From assembly GCA_015501585.1 (NCBI GenBank), contig JADNRY010000211.1, positions 41,312 through 105,311 of the forward strand: a stretch of DNA of 64,000 nt, in the 5' to 3' direction. This document shows positions 35,122-45,850 of the stretch, one piece after another (within the stretch, counting starts at the first letter, position 1; each line of letters starts with the position of its first letter). Source of the DNA: Rhodocollybia butyracea. Taxonomy: Eukaryota > Basidiomycota > Agaricomycetes > Agaricales > Omphalotaceae. The notes below the pieces were generated by a model. It saw only the letters and a program-made list of their open reading frames with translations, was not told the DNA's origin and did no database searches. A program made the position numbers and the translations under genes.

Positions 35122-36156
35122 GCCCAGTGAAAACCTGCACTGGGTTGAGCCGAGATGATATGTTAAAAAGTCATGTTCCAGCTGTGATCGTCCGAGATCA
35201 GCTGTTTTCCCAGAAATTCCAGATATCAGCCGTACAGGCTGTTCTTGTCTGTGTTTATCTGGCAAGAACCGTACAGAGAGTGAAAATTTAGTATTGTATA
35301 TAACTGTGTTCCTCTGGGATAATATGAGTTCATCTGGCCTGAACTGTACAAAATACAATGTGATATTACTATTACTCTAGGCTGTTCTCATCTGGGTCCA
35401 TCTGGGATAGTCTGAGTGAATCATATTAGACTATGACATACAAACTAGTAACTACATATACATCAAACTAACTTAACTACTGATTACATATAAATTACAC
35501 CTGTACAAAGGTAATACGAGGTCGCAGTTACAAGCGCTAGATACAATAGTCATGGGAAAATTGAGAAGGCCAGCTAAAAAGAATTGGTCAATTAACCAGC
35601 TCAAAAGAAAAAGTCGAGATAGCTCACTTTTGGAATGCACAGAAATTAGTGAAAATGATGGCATGTGGCATACCGGCACACAACAACGTCAACAGGCCAA
35701 CAAGAGCTAATCAAAAAAAATAGTTCAATAAATTATTCATTGAAGGAAAGGTAGGATAGCTCACCTTGGGAATGACCCAGCCCAACGAATCCATTCTTAA
35801 GTCTATACAGTCCAAAGTGGGTTGAGGAGTTGTTGAATAATACATCTTGAAAACTGACAACCTGCAGATGATGGTAGGAAGAGAATGAAAGAGCGAACAA
35901 AAGAGCGATGGAATTTTTTTTTTCAACTTTATCATGTCACATGTTCACCGCTTGATAAAAATGTTTGCAAGTGCCAATTTGCTCGAAGTATGGTTGCATG
36001 TTCAGTTGACTTGAGTTTGCGCAAACTCGATTCCCACCGATAGATTCGGGATTGAATTGAAAAAAAAATTGCCCTACATTTAGCCAGCTGTACACAGACC
36101 AAACACAGACAGGCACGGATTAGCACCAGATCAGCCCAGTGCGGCTTTTCACTGGC
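35122..36156. mobile_element. non-autonomous TIR element, copy 1
   Basis: Left end GCCCAGTGAAAACCTGCACT and right end ending GCGGCTTTTCACTGGC are imperfect inverted repeats of about 28 bases. Internal parts match the element inside the retrotransposon at 38977-40138, including TCTGGGATAATATGAGTTCATCTGG near 35310, similar blocks of about 75 bases near 35580-35780 and 39480-39710, and the right-end block CCAGCTGTACACAGACC. No transposase frame. No clear target-site duplication. Confidence 0.7.
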
Positions 36157-36180
36157 AAGCGCCAAAGTCATATTATTGCT

Positions 36181-36361
36181 GCGTACTTAAGTCACAAACT
36201 CAAACTTAGAGACCGTTCTGCATGAATTTCTCTCCAATAGATTTGAGATTGAATTAAAAAAAAAATTGCCAGCTATACACAGTTGATACACGGACAGACA
36301 CAGACCTACTCAGATATACGCCAAATGCCCAGATCAGCCCAGTGTGGGTTTTGACTGGGGA
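36181..36361. repeat. extra copy of the TIR element's right end
   Basis: TTTGAGATTGAATTAAAAAAAAAATTGCC..CAGATCAGCCCAGTG repeats the last 170 bases or so of copy 1 (35990-36156), ending GGGTTTTGACTGGGG, a mutated terminal repeat. It is either a tandem end duplication or the remains of a third insertion. Confidence 0.6.
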
Positions 36362-36994
36362 TCACAGCCCGCCCGTCGTCCTTTACGACGACTTCATCAA
36401 CAGATGCTATCCCGCCGTCAGCTTTCATTGCGCTTACTCTGCCTTAGTTCACTGTATTTTTCGGCAACTAATATTTGTGCAAGCTATGCCAAAAAACTAA
36501 GTACTAAGTAGCGTCGTTGCTGGACGCTTGCGGCACTTACCAGCATATGTAAGCTATGAAAACCGATGATAAGAACCTGCATCGCTGCCCGCCTGTCACT
36601 ATCCCGACCTTATACTCTGTATTGCGTGAGCCCTAGCTGTTCCTCAATGGCCCACCATTATCTTGGCGCTTTTTCAGTGTGTCTTGTACAATTCCCGCCG
36701 AGTCCAACTCAACATCCAAGTTGGCTGCACGGGAAGGGCAAGGCAGGCAGGTTTTGCTTGTTGTAACTACAATGGTACTGAGATACTTGCACTTGATGCA
36801 TGGGCTTCAGTTGTTAACAAACTTGTGGACAAGTAGTAGTAAGTACTAAGTACATCCTTCTCTTACTCTCAAATATATCCTGGTTTTGAGCCCTGCGCAA
36901 TTACGCACTGTTTCTTTACACATATCTTATGCATTTGAATTATTTCGACTCGTATTCAATGCAGATCAAGAAAACCGTGCGCAGCTATCCACTA
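36362..36994. other. intergenic, nothing recognised
   Basis: No gene or repeat structure identified. Confidence 0.4.
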
Positions 36995-37177
36995 ACACAC
37001 CGTGTTTGCAGAAAGATCTGCTGGTCAGAAATGTCGACGGAAATGTCACGTGCTTCCATAGAGGGCATATCGGAAATCACCTGATATTTCCCACAACCTT
37101 ACATGGCTTATCGGAAATCACGTGAATATATCAGTGTACGAATCCGACCAGCAGATTTTTTTGTAAACACGGTGTGT
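36995..37177. mobile_element. 183 bp MITE with 32 bp inverted ends
   Basis: The left end starts ACACACCGTGTTTGCAGAAA and continues GATCTGCTGGTC; the right end is GACCAGCAGATTTTTTTGTA then AACACGGTGTGT. They are inverted repeats with about three mismatches over 32 bases. The inside holds two CACGTG palindromes and a repeated TCGGAAATCAC. No coding capacity. The flanks (CACTA and AATTA) do not give a clear target-site duplication. Confidence 0.75.
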
Positions 37178-37619
37178 AATTATTTGGATTTAAAAATATG
37201 ATGTTTATAAAAATCTAATCAACGAGGTAAGTGGTCTAAGCCTACTACCCAATTCCCTCACTCACCGATGGTCAGTGTACGCTCCGCGCGCCTCAGACCC
37301 CGCTCTCCTTTCCATCGGTTCGAACTAGTGCTCCGGCACTCGGATATTCTCTATCCCTTCCGGCTCCGGCCCTTTCTGCTATTTCTCCTGACCTCTGTCT
37401 ATCAATCATGTACTTATAAACCTGAGGCCGCAGTAGACTTGCAAGTTTTCCTCCCTGTCTAACTTGCCTGCGAGTCCTCAGGTATTACTTTCCACTTTTC
37501 AAGTTTTCCTTATATTTCTAACTAGCCTTGCGAACTATACAGTGATAATATCTACACTAGCCGTTTTGTCTTTTGCGCTACATTCTATTATCATCGCTTC
37601 ACTCATACTCCTATGACTA
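37178..37619 (+). promoter_or_regulatory. 5' region of the DIRS-like element
   Basis: Pyrimidine-rich leader with two imperfect copies of a 35-base phrase (GCAAGTTTTCCTCCCTGTCT near 37440 and TCAAGTTTTCCTTATATTTC near 37500). The exact left boundary of the element is not visible. Confidence 0.4.
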
Positions 37620-38774
37620 ATGGTGTTAATCCTGAACGACTCCCCGCTGGACAGAGGTCCAAAGGGCAACATCCAACCGGAACTTACCCCCGGTGTTTCC
37701 CAAGAATGTGTCGATGTCACCAAAGAGTTTGAGAAAGGAGAAATCACCAAGCTCGGTGCACTCCTCTCAATTCAGAGAATCCTCGCCACTGCAGAGCTCT
37801 CAGAAAACACTGTTGAGCAGACTCTCGACTTCTACCTTAACCTCCTCAACATCATGGAAGCTGAACAGGAGAAGGCTGCTCAAGTCGGGGATAACCAAGA
37901 CCCCAACAGAGAATCGGAGCCTAATCGAACAACTCACAAACGCCCCCGAGCAGGACCAGCATCTGATGATGACTCTGACGATGACGAGGACAAAGAACGT
38001 TCCCCTTGTAAAAAGATTAACCCCAATTTATTTGCCTGGAACTCTCGTACAAGCTCCGTACACTTATCACCGGACTTGGAGAAAACCCGAATTACTCTCG
38101 AGAATTTCGCCCGGGACCCAAGTTTTGCCCGAAACTCCATTGTCTCTCAACCTGACTGTCCTGCCTTCAGCTTCAAAGACTGGGATGACCTTGTCAGGGG
38201 GAAACCTGCAAAGTTTGACCACATCCTGTCTAGCATCCACGCAACTTCGCTTGATGAACGACAAAGTCAAAAACTCGGTGAAATTGAATTCAGGTTTGGA
38301 ACACACGTCGCCGGTTGAAATGTCACTACCCACGGAGAGTGGTCAATCACGTACGACAGGTACATCAGAGCCGCCACTTATGTCTTCCCCCACCGGAGTG
38401 GAGAATTCAATTCTTACCGGGACCACATCTCCCAACTCTTCGCCTCTATACCCGTGTCCTTCCATGACCAAGTCCTTAACTATGACAAAGCGGTACGGCT
38501 CAAAGTCTCGCAAATGCGTTGCCACTTGCTCTCCGAGTTTGCTGCGTTCACAGACCTCTCTCTTCTCTGGCTCCAAGCGCCCTCGTGGACTGGAAATGCC
38601 CAGCCAAAACCTGGAAATAATGGAAAAGAGAAGAGCAACAACCACCGACGAGACCCATGCAGAAGATTCAATGAGAAAAAATGCCCAAACAATGCTCAAA
38701 CTTGCACATACAAGCACATCTGCTCCAACTGCAAGAGTAACAACCATGCCCGAGCAGACTGTCCCTCCAACTGA
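37620..38774 (+). pseudogene. DIRS gag-like ORF with an in-frame stop
   Basis: One frame of 384 codons with a single TGA at 38316-38318 in the context AG*NVTTHGEW, probably a former TGG. The N-terminal half is acidic with a DDDSDDDEDKE run. The C-terminus has C-x7-C-x6-C-x3-H followed by C-x2-C-x4-H-x4-C (CSNCKSNNHARADC), a zinc knuckle of the retroviral nucleocapsid type. It would bind element RNA in the particle. The next ORF starts inside its end, at 38746. Confidence 0.75.
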
Positions 38775-41768
38775 ACGATGGTTCCGCCGTCCCCGTTACA
38801 CCCGTGATTTTATCTGGGATAACTCTGACGATGCTACTGAAAGGGATATACTCGCGAGGGCATCAGAGACTATGCCCCCACTCCCTCGTCCACCGTCAAA
38901 TGAAATTCTCAATGACACTGCAATTCAGACTATTAAACAGTACCCTCACCTTTTCCACTTGACTACACCCATCAAGCCCAGTGAAAACCCCCGCCGGCCT
39001 GAGCTGACATGTGCCGACATGTGCTGGGAATATCTGGGATGAACTGGGATTATCCGTCTTGCGGATAATCCCAGAATTTGGCCGTTTCCTATGTTGTGGT
39101 CTGGGCTGGTCTGGGTATATCTGGGTATATCTGACCAAAATCACACTGAAAATGAAAATTTGGTTTTTCTATACAATTGAGTTTCTCTGGGATCATCTGG
39201 GATCATCTGGGCTTAGCTGCACATAATACTTATCACATATTACTGAAATTATGATGGTCTGGGATGGTCTGAGTGAATGTATTGAGATATCAACTACTAT
39301 GAATACGTACAAATACGACACATACTACATATACATTAAGCTGACTACAGAGAAACATGTGTAAGGGCAGTGCTACATCTACAGTGCATGGTTACAAGTG
39401 TTATATGACATGTTGGCACAGTGGGATATTGACTTGTTGAAACAACTCTGAGAGGCTAACGGGCTACAGCGAGAGAAGGTTATCCAAAGACCGAGCTCCA
39501 AAGAATAAGTAAAGATAGCTCACCTTTGACGTATAGAGGAAAAGATGAAAGTGGTAGAATGCGGCGTACCAGTGTGATACGACATCAACGAACCAGCGAG
39601 AGCTAATCAAAAAAAAAAAAATTGTTCAAGAGATTATTCAAGAAAAGGTTAAAATAGCTCACCTTAGGAATAGCCTAGCCCAATGAATCCATGCTTGAGT
39701 CAAGAGTTTAAAGTGGGTTGAGGATATGTTGAAGAGTAAATCTCGAGAATTTGAGCCAGCTTGTACAGAGCCTTAACTTGGAGAAGTTGAAATGGCAGTG
39801 AAGAGAGAAAGAGCGATGGAATTTTTTTTAAAGTGTCGATTCGTCGAAGCTTATCACATGTTGGGCCGGGCCGGAAATTTGGAACTCTGAGTTGGAGCGA
39901 CAAAGACAAAGCGAAAGACTAACTCGAATACTTGAGCTCAAAAGTTGCACATGGCGCTACTAGCTCGAACTCGAACTCGATTATTCAGAATATATCTCTC
40001 ACGGGTGTAGCATGGATTGAATTGAAACAAAATTTGCCCCTCATTTGGCCAGCTGTACACAGACCTGCCCAGCGCTACCCAGAGCTACTCGGATATGCCG
40101 GAAATTCCCAGATCAGCTCGGTGCAGCTTTTCACTGGGCATCAAGGCGGACCAGTTCAAAGACCTTCTACAAAATCATCCTAACCGTCCACTCGTGAACT
40201 CCGTCCTCCAAGGACTCAGGTATGGTTTCTGGCCATGGGCCGAAACTGACATCCCTTCCATGCCATCAACCTTGGACCGTTCCTATCCGCTCAAAGACAA
40301 TAAGCACATCATCTTCTCATGTGAACAACGTGATGCAGAAATTACTGTGCACCGTTTCTCCCAAGGTTTTCCAGAACTACTCCCAGGAATGCAGTCAATA
40401 CCTGTTGTCGTTGTTCCCAAGCCCCATTCGGATAAACTGCATCTTACTGTCCACCACAGTGCTGGACCGTTCTCTCCCAACTCGCTAATTGACCGGAAGT
40501 ATGTCTCTGTTAAACTTGACAATCTCCGCGATCTTGGAACTGCTTTACTCCGCGTTCGCCGCCTGTACGGTCGAGACCGTCAACTTGTTGTGTTTAAGTC
40601 TGATGTCTCTCAGGCTTACCGATAACTTCCTATGGATCCCCGCAGGCAGATACGTCAAGTCGTTAAGATTGATAACCTATTCCATACTGATCACTGCAAT
40701 AACTTTGGTAATCGAGGTGCTGGTGGGATATGGGGTAACTTCTTTGCCCTAGTCCTCTGGATTGCAATATTTGTCCTACTGCTATCAGATATTTTCGGTT
40801 ATGTGGATGATGCTTTCAGCTGGGAATTTGATGATAACTTCGAGTTCTACCCTCCATATAACAAATCCTTCCCTAGAAAACAGACTCAGCTCCTGCTACT
40901 CTGGGATAAACTCGGTATACCACATGATGAACCTAAACAGTTGTGGGGCTATACCCTCCTCATCATTGGTTTTGAAGTTGACCCCAACGCCATGACCATC
41001 ACCATGCCTGAAGACTTGCGCTCAGATCTCCTAGCTGCTTTACGCGAATTTGCTGTGCCCGGGAAACGCTGGGAACTGCGGGAATTTCAGTGAATTGGTG
41101 GTTGGGTAAATTGGGCATTGAACGTTTACCCACTCCTTCGCCCTGGCCTTTCTGCGTTGTACGAGAAAATGTCGGGCAAGGACCAACCTGATAAGTGGAT
41201 CTGGATCAATAATGCTGTTTGCCAACAGCTTGAATGGGTTAGTACTCACATCAAGAATTCTAGTGGCATTCGATTGCTGGAATCTGAAGAATGGGGACCT
41301 GACGAAGCTGATCTTGTGTTGTACACAGATGCTTGTCTGTCTGGTATGGGCTTCTGGGTGAAATCTGGGGAAACTGTCCTAGGATATCAATATTGCATCC
41401 CTGATGAGTCCAAAAACCCCATTTTCTATTTTGAAGCACTCACCGTTGTCTCTGCCATTCTATACGCCATTGAGTTCTCTAACCCTCCTCTGAAACACAT
41501 TTTTGTCTTCACGGACAACACTAATACAGTCGACGTCTTCAACTCCTTGAAAGCTAAAGAAGAGTACAATTCGCTTCTTATCACCACCGTCGAACACGCC
41601 CTTAATGCTGGCATTCAGTTCCGCATCGGCCACATCCCCGGTGAATTAAACTCTATCGCTGATGCTCTCTCCCGCTTCAACAATGAGAAAGTGTACGAAC
41701 TTTCTCCCTCCATGATAATTACACCTTTTCAACCCCCTCAATTGCTGCTGAGGGCAGCTAAAAAATGA
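38746..41768 (+). pseudogene. DIRS reverse transcriptase-RNase H ORF, split by an insertion
   Basis: The N-terminal part is 38746..38976. The frame resumes at 40146 after the nested element and runs to the TGA at 41766-41768. The RT region has FKSDVSQAYR and the active-site motif FGYVDDAFSW (YVDD). The RNase H domain shows its acidic set: LYTDACLSGMGFW, YFEALTV, VFTDNTNTVD and IADALSRF. Two nonsense codons interrupt it: TAA at 40623-40625 (AYR*LPMDP, formerly probably CAA) and TGA at 41091-41093 (EFQ*IGGWVNW, formerly probably TGG). No frameshifts. Confidence 0.85.
38970..40145. mobile_element. nested TIR element, copy 2, with target-site duplication
   Basis: The element is 38977..40138 (1162 bp). 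It starts CCCAGTGAAAACC and ends CTTTTCACTGGG. CATCAAG occurs directly before (38970-38976) and directly after it (40139-40145), a 7-base duplication; alternatively 5 bases (ATCAA) with ends GCCCAGTG/CACTGGGC. Leaving out the element and one repeat makes the RT frame continuous (TPIK followed by ADQFKDLL). No transposase, so it was moved in trans. Confidence 0.9.
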
Positions 41769-42748
41769 ATCTCCCACCCGCTTCCTCCAGACAGCCAATC
41801 CGCCCTGTCTGGAGCCATGCGCGTCTGTTGCATGAACGCAACATCGCTCTGGGTTATACACTCGACCCTTCTTCACGTGCATCTTACAGCTCTGCACTTC
41901 AATCGTATGTCACCTTCTGTTGGAACCATGATCTCTCAGTGGAACCCACTCCCGAAACACTATCATTCTACATTGTCTACATGCACCATTTCATCCCAAA
42001 ATCTGTCCCCAGCTATCTTTCAGGTATCTGCAATCAGCTCGAGTCTTTCTACCCAGAAGTCCGCCAATCTCGCGGCCATCCTCTAGTCAAGAAAACATTA
42101 CGTGGTTGCGCAAAAAGACATGCATCTCCGACCACCCGGAAACATCCTCTCCACCAAACTGAACTTACAGAAATTCACGGCAAGTTACATGACTCATCGT
42201 CTTATGATGATCTCCTCTTTCTTGCTATATTATTCATCGGATTTTTTGCTCTCATGCGCCTAGGCGAATTAGTGTGGCCTGACAACAAATCACTCCGCAC
42301 CTTTCGTAAGGTCTGTCTACACTCATCCTACACCGCCGATGACAATCACATCGAATTCACTCTACCCACCCACAAGGCGGATCGTACATTTGATGGATGC
42401 AAGATCATGATTCTAGCGAGAGACGAAGCTGATTGCCCCACCAAGATTATGAAAAAATATGTTGCTGCACGAGATGAGTGTTTTCCAGCTTTACCGCATC
42501 TCTGGGTTAAGTCGGATGGCTCCATCCCAACACACTCTTGGTTCCTCCGACGTCTCCGTAAATATGTCAGCGACAACATCGGAGGCCACTCCCTTCATTC
42601 AGGTGGTGCAACTTTTCTCGCACAGCTGGGAACTCCCGCTGAGCTCATTCAAGCTACAGGACGATGGGCCTCTCCTGCCTTCAAGCTTTATATTCGGAAC
42701 CATCCAGTATTGCTTACTGCACTCCTCTTCAGCAAGCGCAACAACTAA
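41765..42748 (+). CDS. DIRS tyrosine recombinase
   Basis: Open 327-residue frame. Its ATG overlaps the preceding stop as ATGA at 41765-41768. The N-terminal part fits a SAM-like core-binding domain (SYSSALQSYVTFCW). Catalytic landmarks are the first Arg in ALMRLGELVW, the box II region GGHSLHSGGATFLAQLG, GRWASPAF, and the nucleophile Tyr in KLYIRNHPV. The expected second catalytic Arg in box II (HxxR) is His here, so the enzyme is probably inactive although the frame is open. It would integrate the circular cDNA of the element. Confidence 0.88.
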   Translation: MNLPPASSRQPIRPVWSHARLLHERNIALGYTLDPSSRASYSSALQSYVTFCWNHDLSVEPTPETLSFYIVYMHHFIPKSVPSYLSGICNQLESFYPEVRQSRGHPLVKKTLRGCAKRHASPTTRKHPLHQTELTEIHGKLHDSSSYDDLLFLAILFIGFFALMRLGELVWPDNKSLRTFRKVCLHSSYTADDNHIEFTLPTHKADRTFDGCKIMILARDEADCPTKIMKKYVAARDECFPALPHLWVKSDGSIPTHSWFLRRLRKYVSDNIGGHSLHSGGATFLAQLGTPAELIQATGRWASPAFKLYIRNHPVLLTALLFSKRNN

Positions 42749-42842
42749 TCACCTATCCATTACCACTCGCCACCATCACATCTGTTCAAGCTCTCAGTTC
42801 CTATACCTCTATACCTAGCTCCGTGCTAATCTACTCTATTCA

Positions 42843-42873
42843 GGGAGTTGTCGCTGTCTTCAGGACAACTCCC
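42843..42873 (+). terminator. hairpin near the 3' end of the DIRS element
   Basis: GGGAGTTGTC (42843-42852) and GACAACTCCC (42864-42873) form a perfect 10 bp stem with an 11-base loop, 95 bases after the recombinase stop. It could be an RNA 3'-end or element-terminus structure; the role is inferred. Confidence 0.45.
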
Positions 42874-45395
42874 GTGTTTGCCTAACCACACGTTAACTTC
42901 AACGGCAAACGAAACGGCGCCTTGTTGATTAGAACGGCGGGAATTACTGGGCGCTTAATAAAGACTGCCTGCCCGTCTTTGTCGGCATCCCCGCCTTTGA
43001 AGCTCTTGGATTTTTGGAGCTAGATATCACAGGCGCGTTGGCTCTGATAGTATCTTATACATTTACTTTAATCTGTTATGTAGTCATTTTATTGAATACA
43101 TCAGCTGCACTTGCTTCGCACTTGAAAAGGTGATAAAACTAGATGTCCTTCAGAACTGTTGAATGAATGCAGATTGAAAAGTATCCAAGTAGTAAGAGAG
43201 AAAAACAGATTAATTGTCTTCAAATCCCATTCTACATAGCTTCTTGCAACCTACATGCATGGGTATTAGTCTTGACATTTAGTAAAAATGAGTCTTTCGG
43301 GTGCATTTCCCAGTGAAATAATCCATGTAGAGAGGATTTAGCTATCTGCGAGGGCTCCTTACAGCTGTATCTATAAAGTGGCTGAAGTTATATCTTTCCT
43401 TAAAAGTACGAGTTGGAAAGTGTAATGAAGACAGCCATACTTACAGTAGCAGTTTGTGTTTGGCATCTGAACAAAGTGGAGTCTAACAATGTATGATCCG
43501 ATGTGTTATAAAATACATACACATATTGATTACATCTAGTCGAAGATAATTACAGTAGTAAACAGCCTCAAACCTCTTAGATCCACCTTGCTCGATGTTG
43601 TGAGTGTTGAGAATAAGCATCAGACGGTCGGGCCATATCTAATCGTTATGGTTCAATCTTCTTTGTTGCTTCTTCGAGTTCAAATTTACTCTCGAGAATA
43701 CATTCCTTACAAGTAAAGAGTTAAAAGAATATATTTTGTGTCAATGTAGCTACATGAGTCATGGCTTCCAAGTTATTCGATATTCGAGGTTAAGAAAAAT
43801 TTTAAAAACACTTCTCAATGTCCTTGCTTATGTACTTTCTCTGCGTATCTATGAGCACGTTAACATGTACCGGGAGTTGTGGTGCCCTGCTTTCAAAGAT
43901 ACTTGCCAAGGGTAAGTCGAAGAACAAGCTTAAGACACTACGTACATACATACCAGTCAGAGAAGCGTTGTTTTGGGCGGAATCGATTTACTATCTGGCA
44001 TCCGCCATGCGTGATGCCAGCGTTGACATTACTGGCATGGTTGTATCAATTATCAATTCCTTTCCTGTGAAGGTTGCTGCCAGACCCCGCCGTTCCATCC
44101 CATATTGACCTTCAGCATATCAATTAATATTGGGTCCATACAAGGGGCTAACCTGAGTTCCAAAGTAGTAAGAGTGAAGGATAAGTGGTGGCGATGAAAC
44201 CAGAAGTGGCAGATGATAGAGGTGAGTTATGGGATGTGAGTGCTGGCGCATCAATGAGTTGGCCTCAATGAGATTTCATGCTGGATGAGTGCACTGGCAG
44301 AAGTTTTTCTGGATTACCTAGGTAGAGATGCCAAGAGACATGTCATCTTAGAGGCAGTAAAAATTGCCAAGGAAGAACAAAGAAATGATTGAGATTGAAA
44401 ACTTACATGTCAGGCATAATGCGGTCTGTTTCTCATGTTCTCAGGGCATGAGTATGCAAAAGAAGCTGCAGTGTGCCCATAGCAGCATAGCCAAGCAAAT
44501 AATGTGTTGAGAGCAACAAGAAGCTTCAGAGGTAGCAGCCCTCAATCTCAGGTGCATCTCGCTACATCTTGAATTCCCAGTGCACGAGTTCGTGAGAGCA
44601 TGGTAGGAGGGTTTCCAATGAATGCTGGCCAAAATAATGGGAAACCACTTACAGCTTCAGCTTAAATAATCTTTATTGCAGTATTAAGCATAAAGTCAGA
44701 CAAAGGCGGGATGATGGGCGGACAGTGATTGATAGTGTCCGCGCCAAGTGCTCGAGTCAGTGCTCAGAGGCAGTTCCGGACTTGGCATACTTGCCGGGAC
44801 CAGGCCGGGACGTTATGCAGGTTAAGTACATCAGCCTACATACTTAGGTCATCTAGACCCTTTCCTTTTAGATAATAATTGGAATTATTCGCGGAATTAC
44901 TCGCGATGTAGGGAAAGTCCCAGATCCAGGGGAGGGGCCTGGCATGTGGGGCCCATCTTACCAGGCTTACACTCATTGATTGGTGTGATGACGAGGTGAG
45001 GCTTCTTCTTGTCCAAATTGGGTTGACCTAATAAGGAGATTAGTTTCGATATATTTGGGATGTCAAAGTGTGTGTCACGTGCCTCATTCCTGTCGACGTC
45101 GCAGTATTAAGCGCGGAGTGTGAAGGTTCATTGATGGCCAGCAAACATCAGCGTGGGCAGCGGGAATCTCACTGATTTTCAGTGGACTTCAGCGATGTTG
45201 CATCTAATATTTTGTGGTAACAAATGTCAGTGAAAGCCAGTGGCTTTGTACATTATTGTACACTACATCAAACATATAAATGTGTCCTCTATGATGTACC
45301 AGAAACTCCTGCCAGTGAGCCAGCGAGAACCACTGTGGCACAACTGTACAACATATGAATACTCACTGAAAGTCACTGATGTTACCAGCAATGAT
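42874..45395. other. gene-poor region
   Basis: About 2.5 kb with only short unrecognised open frames, for example 43818..44108 plus (96 residues). The start may still be retrotransposon 3' region. I see no tRNA or other RNA gene. Confidence 0.4.
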
Positions 45396-45850
45396 CACCA
45401 AAAGTCAATGCTTTGAAGTGTGGAGAGTCGCCGAGACTCACTGGTATTACCCAAAAATCTCAACAAAAACCAGTAAGATGAAGCACGGCAAACCAGCAAA
45501 CATCGGGGGAAGTCAGCAGTATGGAATGTAAAGAGTTGAAAACTCATCGAAAGTCAGTGTTTTGAGGTACAGAAAGTCACTGGTAATATGCACAAAGTCA
45601 AATCAAGGGAAGTCAGCAAGATGAAGCACAGAAAACCAACAAACATCAGTGAAATTCAGCAGTATGAAGTGCAAAAACTCACCAAACGTCAGTATTATGA
45701 GGTGCAGAAAGTCACTGAAAGTTGCCACTATTACCTGCAAAAGTCACCAGTGAGAGTCACCAGTTCTACCCGCAAAAATCAAGGGAAGTCCGTGAGATAA
45801 AGCGCAGAAAGCCAGCAAACATCGGTGAAAGTCAGTGATACAGAATCACA
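45396..45850. repeat. degenerate tandem repeat, about 145 bp, three units
   Basis: Units start near 45396, 45541 and 45677. Each runs CACCAAAAGTCAGT.TTTTGAGGT.CAGAAAGTC then a GTCACTGGTA.TA-like stretch, then AAGATGAAGCACAGAAAACC AGCAAACATC and a short end piece. Related AAAGTCA(G/C)TG phrases extend from about 45170. Spacing and content vary, so units are old. Confidence 0.6.

Larger units (their letters stand above)
37620..42873 (+). mobile_element. DIRS-type tyrosine-recombinase retrotransposon, decayed
   Basis: Order gag, reverse transcriptase-RNase H, tyrosine recombinase on one strand, with no DDE integrase or LTRs, which defines DIRS-like elements. About 4.1 kb of its own sequence plus a nested 1.16 kb element. 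It has three nonsense codons and one altered catalytic residue, but no frameshift. The outer termini were not resolved; the span given runs from the gag start to the 3' hairpin. Confidence 0.85.

Noticed and set aside
37693..38745. Long plus-strand frame overlapping gag in another phase
   Set aside because: Shadow of gag. Only its end (from 38746) is real, as the start of the RT ORF.
38316..41093. TGA codons at Trp positions as evidence of an alternative genetic code
   Set aside because: Two of three stops in the element are TGA, but hydrophobin and other genes use TGA as stop (e.g. 7178-7180, 10933-10935). Nonsense mutation is simpler.
37620..42748. Ty3/gypsy LTR retrotransposon
   Set aside because: No LTRs and no DDE integrase; a tyrosine recombinase follows RNase H, which fits DIRS.
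45396..45850. Repeat array as a CRISPR-like structure
   Set aside because: Eukaryotic context, units of about 145 bp without unique spacers of constant length.
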